A DNA stretch of 64,000 nt from Salinicoccus luteus DSM 17002 (GTDB lineage: Bacteria; Bacillota; Bacilli; Staphylococcales; Salinicoccaceae), in contig NZ_KL544008.1 of NCBI RefSeq assembly GCF_000712035.1, positions 615,607-679,606 of the forward strand. The letters are read 5' to 3'. This document shows, in pieces, positions 18,489 through 29,513 of the stretch. Below the pieces are notes generated by a model. That model was not told the origin of the DNA, made no database searches, and saw only the letters and a program-made list of their open reading frames with translations. Numbering within the stretch: position 1 is the stretch's first letter; each line of letters begins with the position of its first letter. The position numbers and the translations under genes are program-made.

Positions 18489-19451
18489 ATGGAACGATTA
18501 CAGCTAATACACGGCAGCAATACCATGAGGATTTCCGAAAAGGCAAAAACACTGGCTCAATCCTATGTAAAAGACCCGGATGCCTTCAGCATAGTCACCC
18601 TGAATTACAAAGAGACACCGGTTGAAGGAATCATAGAAGAGGCCCAGACGCTGCCCTTCCTGTCCGATGCGAAAGCCATCATCGTGGAGGATGCATTCTC
18701 CTTCACCGGGGCCAAAGTGCGCTCGGAAGTCGAGCACAACATCGACCTGCTCGTGGAATATATCAATAATAAGAATGACGATACCCTCGTCATCTTCAAA
18801 GTATACAGTGAACAATTGGATAACAGAAAGAAGATCACCAAACTGATGAAGTCGAAAGGAAAAGTCACTGAAATCAGTGAGATGACCGAGCAGGAAGTCC
18901 GCAGCCATATAAAAAGTGCAGCGGAAGATGCAGGAGTCCATCTGGAACCCGACGCCCTCGACCTCTTCATTCAACTGGTCGGCATCAAGTATGAGCATGT
19001 GACCAACGAACTCGGGAAGCTCCTCCTGTATGTGGAGGAGACCATCACAAGAGGGGATGTCCAGGAGATTGTGAGTGTCAGCCTGGAGCAGAACATCTTC
19101 AAACTGACGGACTTCATACTCTCGGGCAGGAAGGCGGAGGCCGTGAGGCTGCTCAGGGTGCTGATTCTGCAGAATGAAGAGCCGATGCAGCTCCTGCACC
19201 TCATCATCAGCCAGCTTAGGCTCCTGTACCAGGTGAAGCTGATGCAGGGGGAAGGCTACCAGGGGGACTCCATTGCGAAATCACTCAAAGTTCATCCATA
19301 CAGGGTGAAGCTGGCAAGCCGTGAAGTCAGGAAGTACCGCCAGGAAGAGCTTGAACACAAAATGGTCAAGTGCCGGGACATCGACTACAAGTTCAAATCC
19401 AGCTACCTGGACAGGCAGAGCCTGTTTGAACTCTTCATTATGGAGATATAG
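18489..19451 (+). CDS. holA: DNA polymerase III delta subunit
   Basis: The clamp-loader subunit that opens the beta sliding clamp. Typical features are the N-terminal LIHGSNTMRISEKAK, LPFLSDAKAIIVEDA, the LLVEYINNKNDDTLVIF strand, and the C-terminal LHLIISQLRLLYQVKLM with YKFKSSYLDRQSLFELFIM. At 320 aa it is close to the usual 330-345. A TATAAT at 18452-18457 lies upstream with only a weak -35. Confidence 0.93.
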   Translation: MERLQLIHGSNTMRISEKAKTLAQSYVKDPDAFSIVTLNYKETPVEGIIEEAQTLPFLSDAKAIIVEDAFSFTGAKVRSEVEHNIDLLVEYINNKNDDTLVIFKVYSEQLDNRKKITKLMKSKGKVTEISEMTEQEVRSHIKSAAEDAGVHLEPDALDLFIQLVGIKYEHVTNELGKLLLYVEETITRGDVQEIVSVSLEQNIFKLTDFILSGRKAEAVRLLRVLILQNEEPMQLLHLIISQLRLLYQVKLMQGEGYQGDSIAKSLKVHPYRVKLASREVRKYRQEELEHKMVKCRDIDYKFKSSYLDRQSLFELFIMEI

Positions 19452-19490
19452 AAACCGCCCCCTCCAGAAGCGTTCGAAGGGGGCGGTTTT
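19452..19490. terminator. terminator after holA
   Basis: A perfect 12-bp GC-rich stem, AAACCGCCCCCT / AGGGGGCGGTTT, with a 14-nt loop is followed by TTTTCATTTT. It separates the convergent holA and rpsT. Confidence 0.88.
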
Positions 19491-19502
19491 CATTTTCGGC
19501 AA

Positions 19503-19531
19503 AAAAATAAAACCTTCCTGTGGAAGGTCTT
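19503..19531 (-). terminator. terminator of rpsT
   Basis: Read on the minus strand, AGACCTTCC / GGAAGGTTT with a small ACA loop is followed by TTATTTTTTT. Its 5' arm touches the rpsT stop codon. Confidence 0.8.
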
Positions 19532-19775
19532 ATTTTGCCATGAGCTTGGATTTCATACGTGCTGCTTTGTTGCCGTGGATCAAGTTCTTTTTGGAAGCTT
19601 TATCTACGTGTTTCACAGCGTTTGAAACGAGTGTCTCAACGTTTTCTGAATTATTTTCTTTAGCAGTCATTGCGCGTTTGACAGCTGTGCGCATCTCACT
19701 TTTTTGAGCAATGTTCTGATTATGAGCGGATTCAGTAGTCTTCACTCTTTTGATTGCTGATTTAATGTTAGGCAT
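19530..19775 (-). CDS. rpsT: 30S ribosomal protein bS20
   Basis: A small basic 16S rRNA-binding protein, MPNIKSAIKRVKTTESAHNQ..., with the conserved KSEMRTAVKRAM and C-terminal IHGNKAARMKSKL. The ORF extends 10 codons upstream, but ATG 19775 has a GGTGGAGGTG ribosome binding site and begins at the conserved MPNIKSA, giving 81 aa. It has its own promoter and terminator and is transcribed away from lepA, its usual placement. Confidence 0.97.
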   Translation of the reverse strand: MPNIKSAIKRVKTTESAHNQNIAQKSEMRTAVKRAMTAKENNSENVETLVSNAVKHVDKASKKNLIHGNKAARMKSKLMAK

Positions 19776-19825
19776 TGCATTCACCTCCACCTTGTAGTTG
19801 TACAACTTTTATTGCAACAAAAAGT

Positions 19826-19854
19826 ATTTTACCAAATATCCCGCCGTTATGCAA
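19826..19854 (-). promoter_or_regulatory. promoter of rpsT
   Basis: On the minus strand, TTGCAT and TAAAAT are separated by 17 bp, about 50 bp upstream of the rpsT start. Confidence 0.6.
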
Positions 19855-19871
19855 TATAAATGGAAAATGAA

Positions 19872-19900
19872 TTGAATGAAATTATGTTTGTTGTTATAAT
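19872..19900 (+). promoter_or_regulatory. promoter of lepA
   Basis: TTGAAT (19872-19877) and a perfect TATAAT (19895-19900) are separated by 17 bp, followed by a short leader to the lepA ATG at 19937. Confidence 0.75.
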
Positions 19901-19936
19901 ACAACCACTGTCTAATAAGAGAAAGTTGGAAGATAT

Positions 19937-21760
19937 ATGAATGATCAAGAGCGTTTGAAACGTCAGGAAAAAATAAGGAACTTTTCAATCATCGCCCATA
20001 TTGATCACGGCAAGAGTACACTCGCAGACCGTATTCTTGAAAACACCAAGTCCGTCACATCAAGGGAGATGAAAGCGCAGCTCCTGGATTCGATGGATCT
20101 GGAACGTGAGCGCGGCATCACAATCAAATTGAATGCGGTACAGCTTAAATATACTGCCAAAGACGGGGAAGACTACATCTTCCATCTGATCGATACACCG
20201 GGACATGTCGACTTTACATACGAGGTCTCGAGGTCTCTTGCGGCGTGTGAAGGCGCCGTGCTTGTCGTGGATGCGGCACAGGGCATTGAAGCACAGACAC
20301 TTGCCAATGTGTATCTGGCACTGGATAATGATCTCGAGCTGATACCTGTCATCAACAAGATCGACCTGCCTGCAGCAGACCCGGACCGGATTGCCCAGGA
20401 GGTGGAGGATGTCATCGGACTCGACAAGGACGAGGCCATCCATGCATCGGCAAAGGCGAACATCGGCATCGAGGAGATACTGGAGCGTGTCGTTGAAACG
20501 GTCCCTGCACCGGCTGGGGATCCCTCCGCACCGCTCAAGGCACTGATCTTCGATTCTGTCTTCGATCCATACCGGGGAGTCATCTCCTCCATCCGTATTA
20601 TGGAAGGCACGGTAAAGCCTGGGGATAAGATCAAGATGATGGCGACCGGAAAGGAATTTGAAGTGGCTGAAGTCGGCATCAACACACCAAAGCCGCTGCC
20701 TGTTAAGGAACTGACCGTTGGAGATGTCGGCTATCTCATGGCATCTGTGAAGAATGTCAGCGATTCCCGCGTCGGGGATACGATCACTCTGGCCAACAAT
20801 CCGGCGGAAACACCGCTTGAAGGCTACAAGAAGATGAATCCGATGGTCTACTGTGGAATCTACCCAATTGATACCGGGAAATACAACGACTTGCGCGAGG
20901 CGCTTGAGAAGCTCGAGCTGAACGACTCCTCCCTCGTCTATGAGCCGGAAACATCGCAGGCGCTCGGATTCGGTTTCCGTACCGGATTCCTCGGACTGCT
21001 CCATATGGAAATCGTCCAGGAACGCATCGAGCGTGAATTCGGCATCGAACTGATTGCGACCGCCCCTTCAGTAATCTACGAAGTGTACATGACGGACGGC
21101 TCTGTGATTACAGTGGATAATCCTGCTGAAATGCCGGATCCACAAAAGGTGGACCATATCGAAGAACCCTACGTCAAGTCCACCGTCATGGTCCCAAGCG
21201 ACTATGTCGGAGCTGTGATGGAACTCTGCCAGAAGAAGCGCGGCAACTTCATCAATATGGACTATCTGGATGACATCCGTGTCAACATCATCTATGAGAT
21301 CCCGCTGTCGGAAGTCGTATTCGACTTCTTTGACCAGCTTAAGAGCCAGACGAAGGGCTACGCTTCATTCGACTATGAACTGATCGGCTATCAGGAAAGC
21401 AGACTGGTCAAGATGGACATACTGCTGAACAACGAGAAGGTCGATGCACTCAGTGTCATTGTCCACCGTGACTTCGCATATGACCGGGGCAAGAATATCG
21501 TGGAGAAGCTCAAGACCCTCATTCCGCGCCAGCAGTTCGAAGTGCCGGTCCAGGCGGCAATCGGAAACAAGGTCATTGCGCGGACGAACATCAAATCGAT
21601 GGGCAAGAACGTGCTGTCCAAGTGCTACGGGGGAGACATCAGCCGAAAACGCAAGCTGCTTGAGAAGCAGAAAGAAGGAAAGAAAAAAATGAAGGCAGTC
21701 GGAAATGTCGAGATACCTCAGGAGGCATTCCTTTCTGTACTTAAGATGGATGAAGAGTAA
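19937..21760 (+). CDS. lepA: Elongation factor 4 (LepA)
   Basis: A translational GTPase that acts on 30S assembly and stalled or back-translocating ribosomes. The G domain shows [13 protein letters not shown] (G1), DTPGHVDF (G3) and NKIDLP (G4). EF-G-like domains and the LepA-specific C-terminal domain follow ([19 protein letters not shown]). At 607 aa it is full length. A hairpin terminator lies directly after the stop, although hemW starts only 43 nt downstream. Confidence 0.98.
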   Translation: MNDQERLKRQEKIRNFSIIAHIDHGKSTLADRILENTKSVTSREMKAQLLDSMDLERERGITIKLNAVQLKYTAKDGEDYIFHLIDTPGHVDFTYEVSRSLAACEGAVLVVDAAQGIEAQTLANVYLALDNDLELIPVINKIDLPAADPDRIAQEVEDVIGLDKDEAIHASAKANIGIEEILERVVETVPAPAGDPSAPLKALIFDSVFDPYRGVISSIRIMEGTVKPGDKIKMMATGKEFEVAEVGINTPKPLPVKELTVGDVGYLMASVKNVSDSRVGDTITLANNPAETPLEGYKKMNPMVYCGIYPIDTGKYNDLREALEKLELNDSSLVYEPETSQALGFGFRTGFLGLLHMEIVQERIEREFGIELIATAPSVIYEVYMTDGSVITVDNPAEMPDPQKVDHIEEPYVKSTVMVPSDYVGAVMELCQKKRGNFINMDYLDDIRVNIIYEIPLSEVVFDFFDQLKSQTKGYASFDYELIGYQESRLVKMDILLNNEKVDALSVIVHRDFAYDRGKNIVEKLKTLIPRQQFEVPVQAAIGNKVIARTNIKSMGKNVLSKCYGGDISRKRKLLEKQKEGKKKMKAVGNVEIPQEAFLSVLKMDEE

Positions 21761-21787
21761 AAGCCACTATCAAGTGGCTTTTACTTT
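21759..21787 (+). terminator. terminator after lepA
   Basis: A perfect 10-bp stem, AAAAGCCACT / AGTGGCTTTT, with loop ATCA is followed by ACTTTT. The tail is weak, so partial read-through into hemW is plausible. Confidence 0.75.
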
Positions 21788-21803
21788 TGAAAGGAGTGAA
21801 AAA

Positions 21804-22919
21804 ATGGTTGAGAGTCTTTATATTCATATACCCTTTTGCAACCGCATATGCACGTACTGTGACTTCAACAAGGTACTGATCAAAAACCAGCCGGTCGACG
21901 ACTATCTGGATGCACTGATCCGGGAAATTGAAATGATCGAGGAGGACCGCATGAAGACCATATTTGTCGGCGGGGGGACACCCACGGCACTGACGGAGGC
22001 GCAGCTAGCCCGCCTCCTTGAAGTGGTCACCGGGAAATTCACGGTGACTGATGAGTTCACATTCGAGGCCAACCCCGACGAGCTGACTCCCGGAAAGCTG
22101 GATGTCCTGAAAAGCTTCGGTGTGAACCGCATCAGCCTCGGTGTGCAGACGTTCAACGAGGATCTTTTGAAAGTGCTTGGCCGTTCCCATGGCTACGACG
22201 ATATATTCAACGCCATCAGTCACATGGAGAAGATCGGTCTCGACAACTATTCGCTCGACCTGATGTACAACCTGCCCGGGGAGACGATGGAAGATATAGA
22301 AGACAGCCTGCGCCACGTCGAGCGCCTCAAACCCAAGCACATTTCCTGGTATTCCCTGATCATCGAACCGCATACCGTGTTCTACAACCAGATCAGGAAA
22401 GGCAGGATGCAGGTGGATGACGATTCAGCGGAGGGGGAGAAGTATTTCCATATCATTGAATCCCTGGAGAAGCTTGGCTATCCGCAGTATGAAATCTCGA
22501 ATTTCTCGACAGCACAGTACGAATCCGCCCACAACAAGACATACTGGCTGAACGAATCCTACTATGGTGCCGGAGCCGGCAGCCATGGATATGTCGATGG
22601 TACAAGGTACTACAATATCAAGCCGGTCAACCATTATATCCAGTCCATGCAGGAGTCCGGCAGCGTCGTCAAGGAAACGCTGCCGCTGGATGAGAAGGCC
22701 AGGATGGAAGAGGAGATGTTCCTGGGGCTGCGGATGAACAGGGGTGTCGAAGTTGCCAGATTCAACAGGAAGTTCGACCGGCCGATGGATGATGTATATG
22801 GCACTGTAATTGAGCAGGAAATCGAAAAGGGACATCTTGAGGAACAGGACGGATTCATTTCGCTGACAGAGAAGGGACGGCTGGTGGGGAACACCGTCTT
22901 TATGGAGTTCCTCCTCTAG
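21804..22919 (+). CDS. hemW: Radical SAM heme chaperone HemW
   Basis: A radical SAM protein related to coproporphyrinogen III oxidase HemN but acting as a heme chaperone. The N-terminal CNRICTYCDF gives the CxxxCxxC iron-sulfur motif, and GGGTPTAL, EANPDELT, NRISLGVQTF and NLPGETMED are family motifs. The open frame extends into lepA, but ATG 21804 has AAGGAG upstream and begins MVESLYIHIPFCNR, giving 371 aa. Its position before hrcA is conserved. Confidence 0.95.
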   Translation: MVESLYIHIPFCNRICTYCDFNKVLIKNQPVDDYLDALIREIEMIEEDRMKTIFVGGGTPTALTEAQLARLLEVVTGKFTVTDEFTFEANPDELTPGKLDVLKSFGVNRISLGVQTFNEDLLKVLGRSHGYDDIFNAISHMEKIGLDNYSLDLMYNLPGETMEDIEDSLRHVERLKPKHISWYSLIIEPHTVFYNQIRKGRMQVDDDSAEGEKYFHIIESLEKLGYPQYEISNFSTAQYESAHNKTYWLNESYYGAGAGSHGYVDGTRYYNIKPVNHYIQSMQESGSVVKETLPLDEKARMEEEMFLGLRMNRGVEVARFNRKFDRPMDDVYGTVIEQEIEKGHLEEQDGFISLTEKGRLVGNTVFMEFLL

Positions 22920-22952
22920 AAAACGGTTTTCAGCAATTATCGAACATAAGGA

Positions 22953-22981
22953 TTGACATACTTTGACCATTTTGATAAATT
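22953..22981 (+). promoter_or_regulatory. promoter of the hrcA-grpE-dnaK operon
   Basis: TTGACA (22953-22958) and TAAATT (22976-22981) are 17 bp apart. The CIRCE operator begins 5 bp after the -10, so bound HrcA would block initiation. Confidence 0.75.
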
Positions 22982-22985
22982 AATA

Positions 22986-23012
22986 TTGGCACTTAAGGAT
23001 ATAGAGTGCTAA
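22986..23012 (+). promoter_or_regulatory. CIRCE operator (HrcA binding site)
   Basis: TTGGCACTT-N9-GAGTGCTAA matches the CIRCE inverted repeat TTAGCACTC-N9-GAGTGCTAA with two changes, both in the left arm. It directly precedes hrcA and implies autoregulated heat-shock control of the operon. No second CIRCE was seen in front of dnaJ. Confidence 0.93.
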
Positions 23013-23019
23013 TGAGGTG

Positions 23020-24033
23020 ATGTCAATTTTAACCCAAAGACAGGAGATCATTCTTTTTTCAATAGTCGATGACTTTTTGAAGGTTATGATGCCGATCAGT
23101 TCCAAACATCTGATTGAAAAGTACAGACTTGACATCTCTTCGGCAACAGTAAGAAATGAAATGGCCAAGCTGGAAGCAGACGGCTTCCTTACCAAACCCC
23201 ATACATCAGCGGGAAGGATTCCCTCGAGGAAGGCATTGCGCTTCTATATTAATATGCTCAATAAGCAGATCGGCGAATCCGAAGACCAGCTGAACTTCAA
23301 CATCATCCCGGAAGCGGGCGGGGATATGGACAGGAACGAAATGAGCCGCTCCCTGGCCGATATGATCAGCAATACGACCCAGTATCTGACACAGGTTTCA
23401 TTGGCCGAAGAGGATGAGATAGTCAAAGGTCTTTTTCTGACACCCATCACCACAAATACACTACTCCTTATCATCGTCCTTGAGTCGGGAACCATCAGAA
23501 AAATACCGGTTGAAATGGATGGAAATGTCACTGTTCCAGAGCTTGAGAAGCTTGGTAATGAAATGAACCTGCTCTCATATGGACAACCCGTGAGCAGCCT
23601 GCCGTCCATCATCCATGCGATGCGGGTCAGACGTCAGCTCGGCGCTCTCAAATCAAGCATCATCAACGCGGTCATTGACGGAATAGGCGAGCCGCAGCAG
23701 GTGGTCGGACATTCGGGCTTCAATCATCTGATCCACCAGATCAGCACGGATATCAGTACATTACAGCTGCTGTATGATGATATGGAATCGGATCAGTTGA
23801 ATGATATCATCGATCTCAATACAATAGATGGGGTCGACGTATATTTCAGTGATGAGCTGAATCGGGATTATGATTCCATCTCGGTCATTGCGACTAATTT
23901 CAACGTCAATGGCATGAGTGGGAATCTTATGATAATTGGTCCTGAGATAATGGGGTACAAGGAAGTCATCCGGCTGATGTACTCCATACGGAACCAGGAA
24001 ATAAAAAGGAGTGATCGCAGTGACGGAGAATAA
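23020..24033 (+). CDS. hrcA: Heat-inducible repressor HrcA
   Basis: The repressor of class I heat-shock genes; it binds CIRCE with help from GroEL. An N-terminal winged helix (SSATVRNEMAKLEADGFL, SAGRIPSRKALRFY) precedes the GAF-like effector domain. The start is uncertain. GTG 23017 and ATG 23020 are in frame but lie inside the perfect anti-SD match GAGGTGAT (23014-23021). ATT 23026 lies 8 nt after GAGG and aligns with the Met of MLTNRQ/MITDRQ in Bacillus and Staphylococcus homologues. I list ATG 23020 as the conventional start. It overlaps grpE by 14 nt. Confidence 0.93.
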   Translation: MSILTQRQEIILFSIVDDFLKVMMPISSKHLIEKYRLDISSATVRNEMAKLEADGFLTKPHTSAGRIPSRKALRFYINMLNKQIGESEDQLNFNIIPEAGGDMDRNEMSRSLADMISNTTQYLTQVSLAEEDEIVKGLFLTPITTNTLLLIIVLESGTIRKIPVEMDGNVTVPELEKLGNEMNLLSYGQPVSSLPSIIHAMRVRRQLGALKSSIINAVIDGIGEPQQVVGHSGFNHLIHQISTDISTLQLLYDDMESDQLNDIIDLNTIDGVDVYFSDELNRDYDSISVIATNFNVNGMSGNLMIIGPEIMGYKEVIRLMYSIRNQEIKRSDRSDGE

Positions 24034-24664
24034 AACCAAAGAAGAATTGAATCAGGAGCTTGAGGAGCAGGTTTCTGAAGAAGAGATGGAACATGAGGAA
24101 AACACTTCTGAAGAAGATATGAAAGCGGAGAAGGTTCAGGGCGAAGACCAATCATCCGAAGACGGAGTGGACATTGAAGCGGACGGAAACGAAGAAGATT
24201 CCGAACTGAAAGCGAAAGAGGAAGAGATTGAAGCATTGAAGCAACAGGTGGAAACAGAAGAGAACAAGTACCTGAAACTCTATGCGGAATTTGAAAACTT
24301 CAAGCGCAGGAACCGCCAGGAAATGGAAACTAACAACAAGTACAAGAACCAGGACATCGTCGAGGATTTGCTCCCGATCATAGACAACTTCGAACGTGCG
24401 CTCAAGATCGAAGGCGATTCCGAATCCTTCAATTCACTCCTCAAAGGTGTCGAGATGGTCTACAACGACCTCGTCAACACATTGATGAAAAATGATGTGA
24501 AGGAAATCGAGAGCGTCGGACAGGCATTTGATCCGAACTATCACCAGGCAGTGATGACGGAAGCTTCCGATGAAGAAGACGGAATCGTAATTGAGGAGTT
24601 CCAGAAGGGCTATATGCTGAAGGACAGGGTCATCCGTCCGAGCATGGTCAAAGTAAGCGAATAG
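24020..24664 (+). CDS. grpE: Nucleotide exchange factor GrpE
   Basis: The DnaK co-chaperone that releases ADP. A long, very acidic and probably disordered N-terminus (about residues 1-65) precedes a coiled coil and the conserved KYLKLYAEFENFKRRNRQE, DLLPIIDNFERAL and the beta domain VGQAFDPNYHQAVM and GYMLKDRVIRPSMVKV. GTG 24020 is chosen over GTG 24011 because AAGGAG ends 8 nt before it. The product is 214 aa. It overlaps hrcA, so translation is coupled. Confidence 0.97.
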   Translation: MTENKTKEELNQELEEQVSEEEMEHEENTSEEDMKAEKVQGEDQSSEDGVDIEADGNEEDSELKAKEEEIEALKQQVETEENKYLKLYAEFENFKRRNRQEMETNNKYKNQDIVEDLLPIIDNFERALKIEGDSESFNSLLKGVEMVYNDLVNTLMKNDVKEIESVGQAFDPNYHQAVMTEASDEEDGIVIEEFQKGYMLKDRVIRPSMVKVSE

Positions 24665-24695
24665 CATCAAAATACCGAATGAAAATTTTCTATAA

Positions 24696-26543
<1,848 letters not shown>

Positions 26544-26568
26544 TTATGATATCAATTTCTGATTGATG

Positions 26569-26605
26569 AAAGTCAAAGCCAACAGCATTGGCTTTGACTT
26601 TTTTA
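26569..26605 (+). terminator. terminator between dnaK and dnaJ
   Basis: A perfect 14-bp stem, AAAGTCAAAGCCAA / TTGGCTTTGACTTT, with loop CAGCA is followed by further T. It would cut most hrcA-grpE-dnaK transcripts before dnaJ. Confidence 0.88.
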
Positions 26606-26621
26606 AATGATATAGTATACA
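26594..26621 (+). promoter_or_regulatory. candidate dnaJ promoter inside terminator arm
   Basis: TTGACT (26594-26599), part of the terminator's 3' arm, lies 16 bp before TATACA (26616-26621), which is 16 bp upstream of the dnaJ ATG. The match is moderate. Confidence 0.4.
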
Positions 26622-26637
26622 GGTTGGAGGCGATAAA

Positions 26638-27762
26638 ATGGCGAAAAGAGATTATTATGAGGTGCTTGGAGTCGGCAAGGATGCATCAAAGGACGAAATA
26701 AAGAAGGCATACCGCAAGCTCTCGAAAAAGTACCATCCGGATATAAACCAGGAAGAAGGATCCGATGCTAAGTTCAAGGAAATATCGGAAGCCTATGAAG
26801 TGTTGAGTGATGAGGACAAACGGGCACAATACGACCGTTTCGGCCATGAAGGGATGAACCAGCAGTTCGGCGGCGGTGGCGGATTCAGCAGTGCCGGCGG
26901 ATTCGGCGGCTTTGAGGACATATTCAGTTCATTCTTCGGCGGCGGTTCAAGAATGGATCCGAATGCACCGAGGAAAGGCGATGATCTTCAATATACGATG
27001 ACCGTCAATTTTGAAGAGGCAGTATTCGGTGTCACAAAGACCATTACGATCAAAAAAGAAGTGAACTGTGATACATGTGATGGTACCGGTGCAAAGCCGG
27101 GCACATCCAAATCGACATGTAAAATGTGTTCCGGCGCAGGCCGTGTAGCTGTAGAGCAGAATACACCATTCGGCCGGATACAGACGGAACGCACATGTCC
27201 AACTTGTAACGGTTCAGGTGAAGAAATAGAGGATCCTTGCAACAACTGTAAAGGTGCAGGTACTGTCACAAAAGACGTGCATATTGAAGTTACTGTTCCT
27301 GAAGGTGTGGACAATGGCCAGCAGATCAGGCTCCAGGGTAAAGGTGACCCGGGAATCAATGGCGGCCCGGCGGGAGACCTCTATATCGTATTCCGTGTCA
27401 GGCCGGACTCCAGATTCACGAGGGATGGCGACGATATCCACTTCGAGCTGCCGATTTCATTCGCGCAGGCAGCCCTCGGTGATGAAGTGAAGGTGCCGAC
27501 ATTGAGCTCGGAAGTCGTGCTTACGATTCCGGCAGGCACCCAGTCCGGCAAGCGCTTCCGCCTCAAAGAGAAAGGCGTGAAGAACGTACATGGATACGGC
27601 TACGGTGACCAGTTCGTCACTGTGAAAGTCGTCACGCCGACCAAGCTTTCTGACCGGGAAGCGGACCTTTTCCGTCAGCTTGCAGAACAGGGCGGAGAAG
27701 ACATTACCGAACAGAATGAAAATTTCTTCGATAAGACACGAAGATTCTTTAAGGGTGACTAG
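26638..27762 (+). CDS. dnaJ: Chaperone protein DnaJ (Hsp40)
   Basis: It delivers substrates to DnaK and stimulates its ATPase. The J domain carries the HPD tripeptide (KYHPDINQ) at about residue 30. A Gly/Phe-rich linker, four zinc repeats ([32 protein letters not shown]) and the C-terminal substrate domain follow. At 374 aa it is full length. It is 2 nt from prmA, so dnaJ-prmA-rsmE probably form one transcript. Confidence 0.98.
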   Translation: MAKRDYYEVLGVGKDASKDEIKKAYRKLSKKYHPDINQEEGSDAKFKEISEAYEVLSDEDKRAQYDRFGHEGMNQQFGGGGGFSSAGGFGGFEDIFSSFFGGGSRMDPNAPRKGDDLQYTMTVNFEEAVFGVTKTITIKKEVNCDTCDGTGAKPGTSKSTCKMCSGAGRVAVEQNTPFGRIQTERTCPTCNGSGEEIEDPCNNCKGAGTVTKDVHIEVTVPEGVDNGQQIRLQGKGDPGINGGPAGDLYIVFRVRPDSRFTRDGDDIHFELPISFAQAALGDEVKVPTLSSEVVLTIPAGTQSGKRFRLKEKGVKNVHGYGYGDQFVTVKVVTPTKLSDREADLFRQLAEQGGEDITEQNENFFDKTRRFFKGD

Positions 27763-27764
27763 AT

Positions 27765-28697
27765 ATGAAATGGCATGAAGTATCCATCCATACGAAGGAA
27801 AGCAATGAAGAGGCGTTCTCCCTGTTCCTCAATTCAATATCTAAAGGCATATCCGTCGAGCATTCCCTGGATATCCTGAAGCAGAAGATTGACGACTTCG
27901 ATGACAAATATCGGCTCAATCCGAAGGATTATCCGGAAAGCGACATCCGGATAATCGTCTACTTCGATGAAACGGCCGATATCGAAGGAAAGCTCGGTGA
28001 GATCCATGATTTCATCAGATCACAGCCCCTCGATGAGAAATCCTCCATCACTATTGACACCAAAGAGATCAACGAGGAGGACTGGGAAAACGAATGGAAG
28101 AAGTATTTCCACAGTTTCCGGGTTTCCGAGCAGTTTGTCATCGTGCCCTCATGGGAGCTCGAAGACTATGAATTTCAGGAGGATGACAAGCTGATCAAGC
28201 TTGATCCGGGCATGGCTTTCGGTACAGGAGACCACCCGACGACCAGCATGTGCCTCAAAATGATTGAAAATACGGTCAAATCGGAACACAAGATCATCGA
28301 TGTCGGCACCGGGTCGGGCATTCTGACGATCGGTTCCCATCTTATGGGTGCAAGGAACCTTAAGGCGACGGATATCGACGAACTGTCCATAAAGGTTGCC
28401 CGGGAGAATTTCGAATTGAATGGCTGTGTAGAGGACATCGTGCTTGAAACAGGCGATCTTCTGAAGTCGGAATCCGAAAACTACGATATCATCATCGCGA
28501 ACATCCTCGCCCATATCATCGATGATATGATCGACGATGCACACGCCCATCTGAATGCAGGCGGCAGCTTCATCGCGTCCGGCATCATCACTGAAGCACG
28601 GGATGATATCATTGCGCATATGAGGAATGTCGGATTCTCCATTGAGGAAGTGCTTGAAGAAAATGGATGGGTCAGTATTCTGGCCAGGAAAGTGTGA
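27765..28697 (+). CDS. prmA: Ribosomal protein L11 methyltransferase
   Basis: It trimethylates ribosomal protein uL11. DPGMAFGTGDHPTT, SAM motif I IDVGTGSGILTIG, and the NILAHII catalytic strand are characteristic. At 310 aa it is of normal length. It lies between dnaJ and rsmE with only 1-2 nt spacing on each side. Confidence 0.96.
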   Translation: MKWHEVSIHTKESNEEAFSLFLNSISKGISVEHSLDILKQKIDDFDDKYRLNPKDYPESDIRIIVYFDETADIEGKLGEIHDFIRSQPLDEKSSITIDTKEINEEDWENEWKKYFHSFRVSEQFVIVPSWELEDYEFQEDDKLIKLDPGMAFGTGDHPTTSMCLKMIENTVKSEHKIIDVGTGSGILTIGSHLMGARNLKATDIDELSIKVARENFELNGCVEDIVLETGDLLKSESENYDIIIANILAHIIDDMIDDAHAHLNAGGSFIASGIITEARDDIIAHMRNVGFSIEEVLEENGWVSILARKV

Positions 28698-28698
28698 G

Positions 28699-29427
28699 AT
28701 GATGCAGCGATACTTTACCGATGAAACATTGACTGTTGATGAAGTGTTCGCAGCATCGGCCGGGGATACGCATCATATGAAGAACGTGATGCGCTTCAGG
28801 CCGGAGGACACCTTCCATATGGTGGATGGAGACCAGCATACTTTTCTATGTGAAGTCATTTCAGTGGAGGAAACGGTGGAATGCCGTGTCTTGGAGGCGG
28901 TGGAAGAATCACCGGAACTCCCTGTACATGTCTTCCTCTATTGCCCGCTCCTGAAAGGTGAAAAATTCGACTGGATGATCCAGAAGGCGACGGAGCTTGG
29001 TGCGCATGCGTTCCGCATCTATGATGCGGACAGGAGCATCGTCAAGCTTGATGACAAGAAGCGCGGGAAGCGGCTAGAGAGATATGGAAAGATCATCAGG
29101 GAGGCAAGTGAACAGAGCAGAAGGCAGCATATCCCGGATATCTCCTTCGTCCCGGCGGTAAAACAGTTATCATTCGAGGAATTCGACCATGTGCTGTTTG
29201 CCTTTGAAGGCAATGCATCAAATCCTGCTGCCGCTCTCCACGAAGCGCTCCAGTCTCTTCGAGAGGGCGACCACATCGCTTTCATATTCGGTCCTGAAGG
29301 CGGCTTCACCGAATCGGAAACAGAAGAGCTGTCCAGCCACAACTCCATACGTCTTGGACCCAGGATACTCCGTGCCGAAACAGCCCCCCTGTATGCGTTA
29401 TCGGCCATCAGCGCCAAGCTCGAATAG
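28699..29427 (+). CDS. rsmE: 16S rRNA m3U1498 methyltransferase
   Basis: A SPOUT-fold enzyme methylating U1498 of 16S rRNA. An N-terminal PUA-like domain (MQRYFTDETL, MRFRPEDTFHMVDG) precedes the knotted SAM site IFGPEGGFTESE and LGPRILRAETA. The open frame extends into prmA. ATG 28699 or the adjacent ATG 28702 fit, with AGGAAAG upstream and the family N-terminus MQRYF. The product is 242 aa. Confidence 0.95.
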   Translation: MMQRYFTDETLTVDEVFAASAGDTHHMKNVMRFRPEDTFHMVDGDQHTFLCEVISVEETVECRVLEAVEESPELPVHVFLYCPLLKGEKFDWMIQKATELGAHAFRIYDADRSIVKLDDKKRGKRLERYGKIIREASEQSRRQHIPDISFVPAVKQLSFEEFDHVLFAFEGNASNPAAALHEALQSLREGDHIAFIFGPEGGFTESETEELSSHNSIRLGPRILRAETAPLYALSAISAKLE

Positions 29428-29513
29428 CCTGCCTCACATTGAAGAAAGAGGCGGGCTATGCTATTATATGGGGCAGATGAACCACAAATCCACTGAAGAA
29501 AGATCTGATTTTT

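Noticed and set aside
20060..21004. 314-aa minus-strand frame inside lepA
   Set aside because: lepA is full length with all GTPase motifs; the antisense product is low-complexity Cys/Asp/Arg-rich with no motif.
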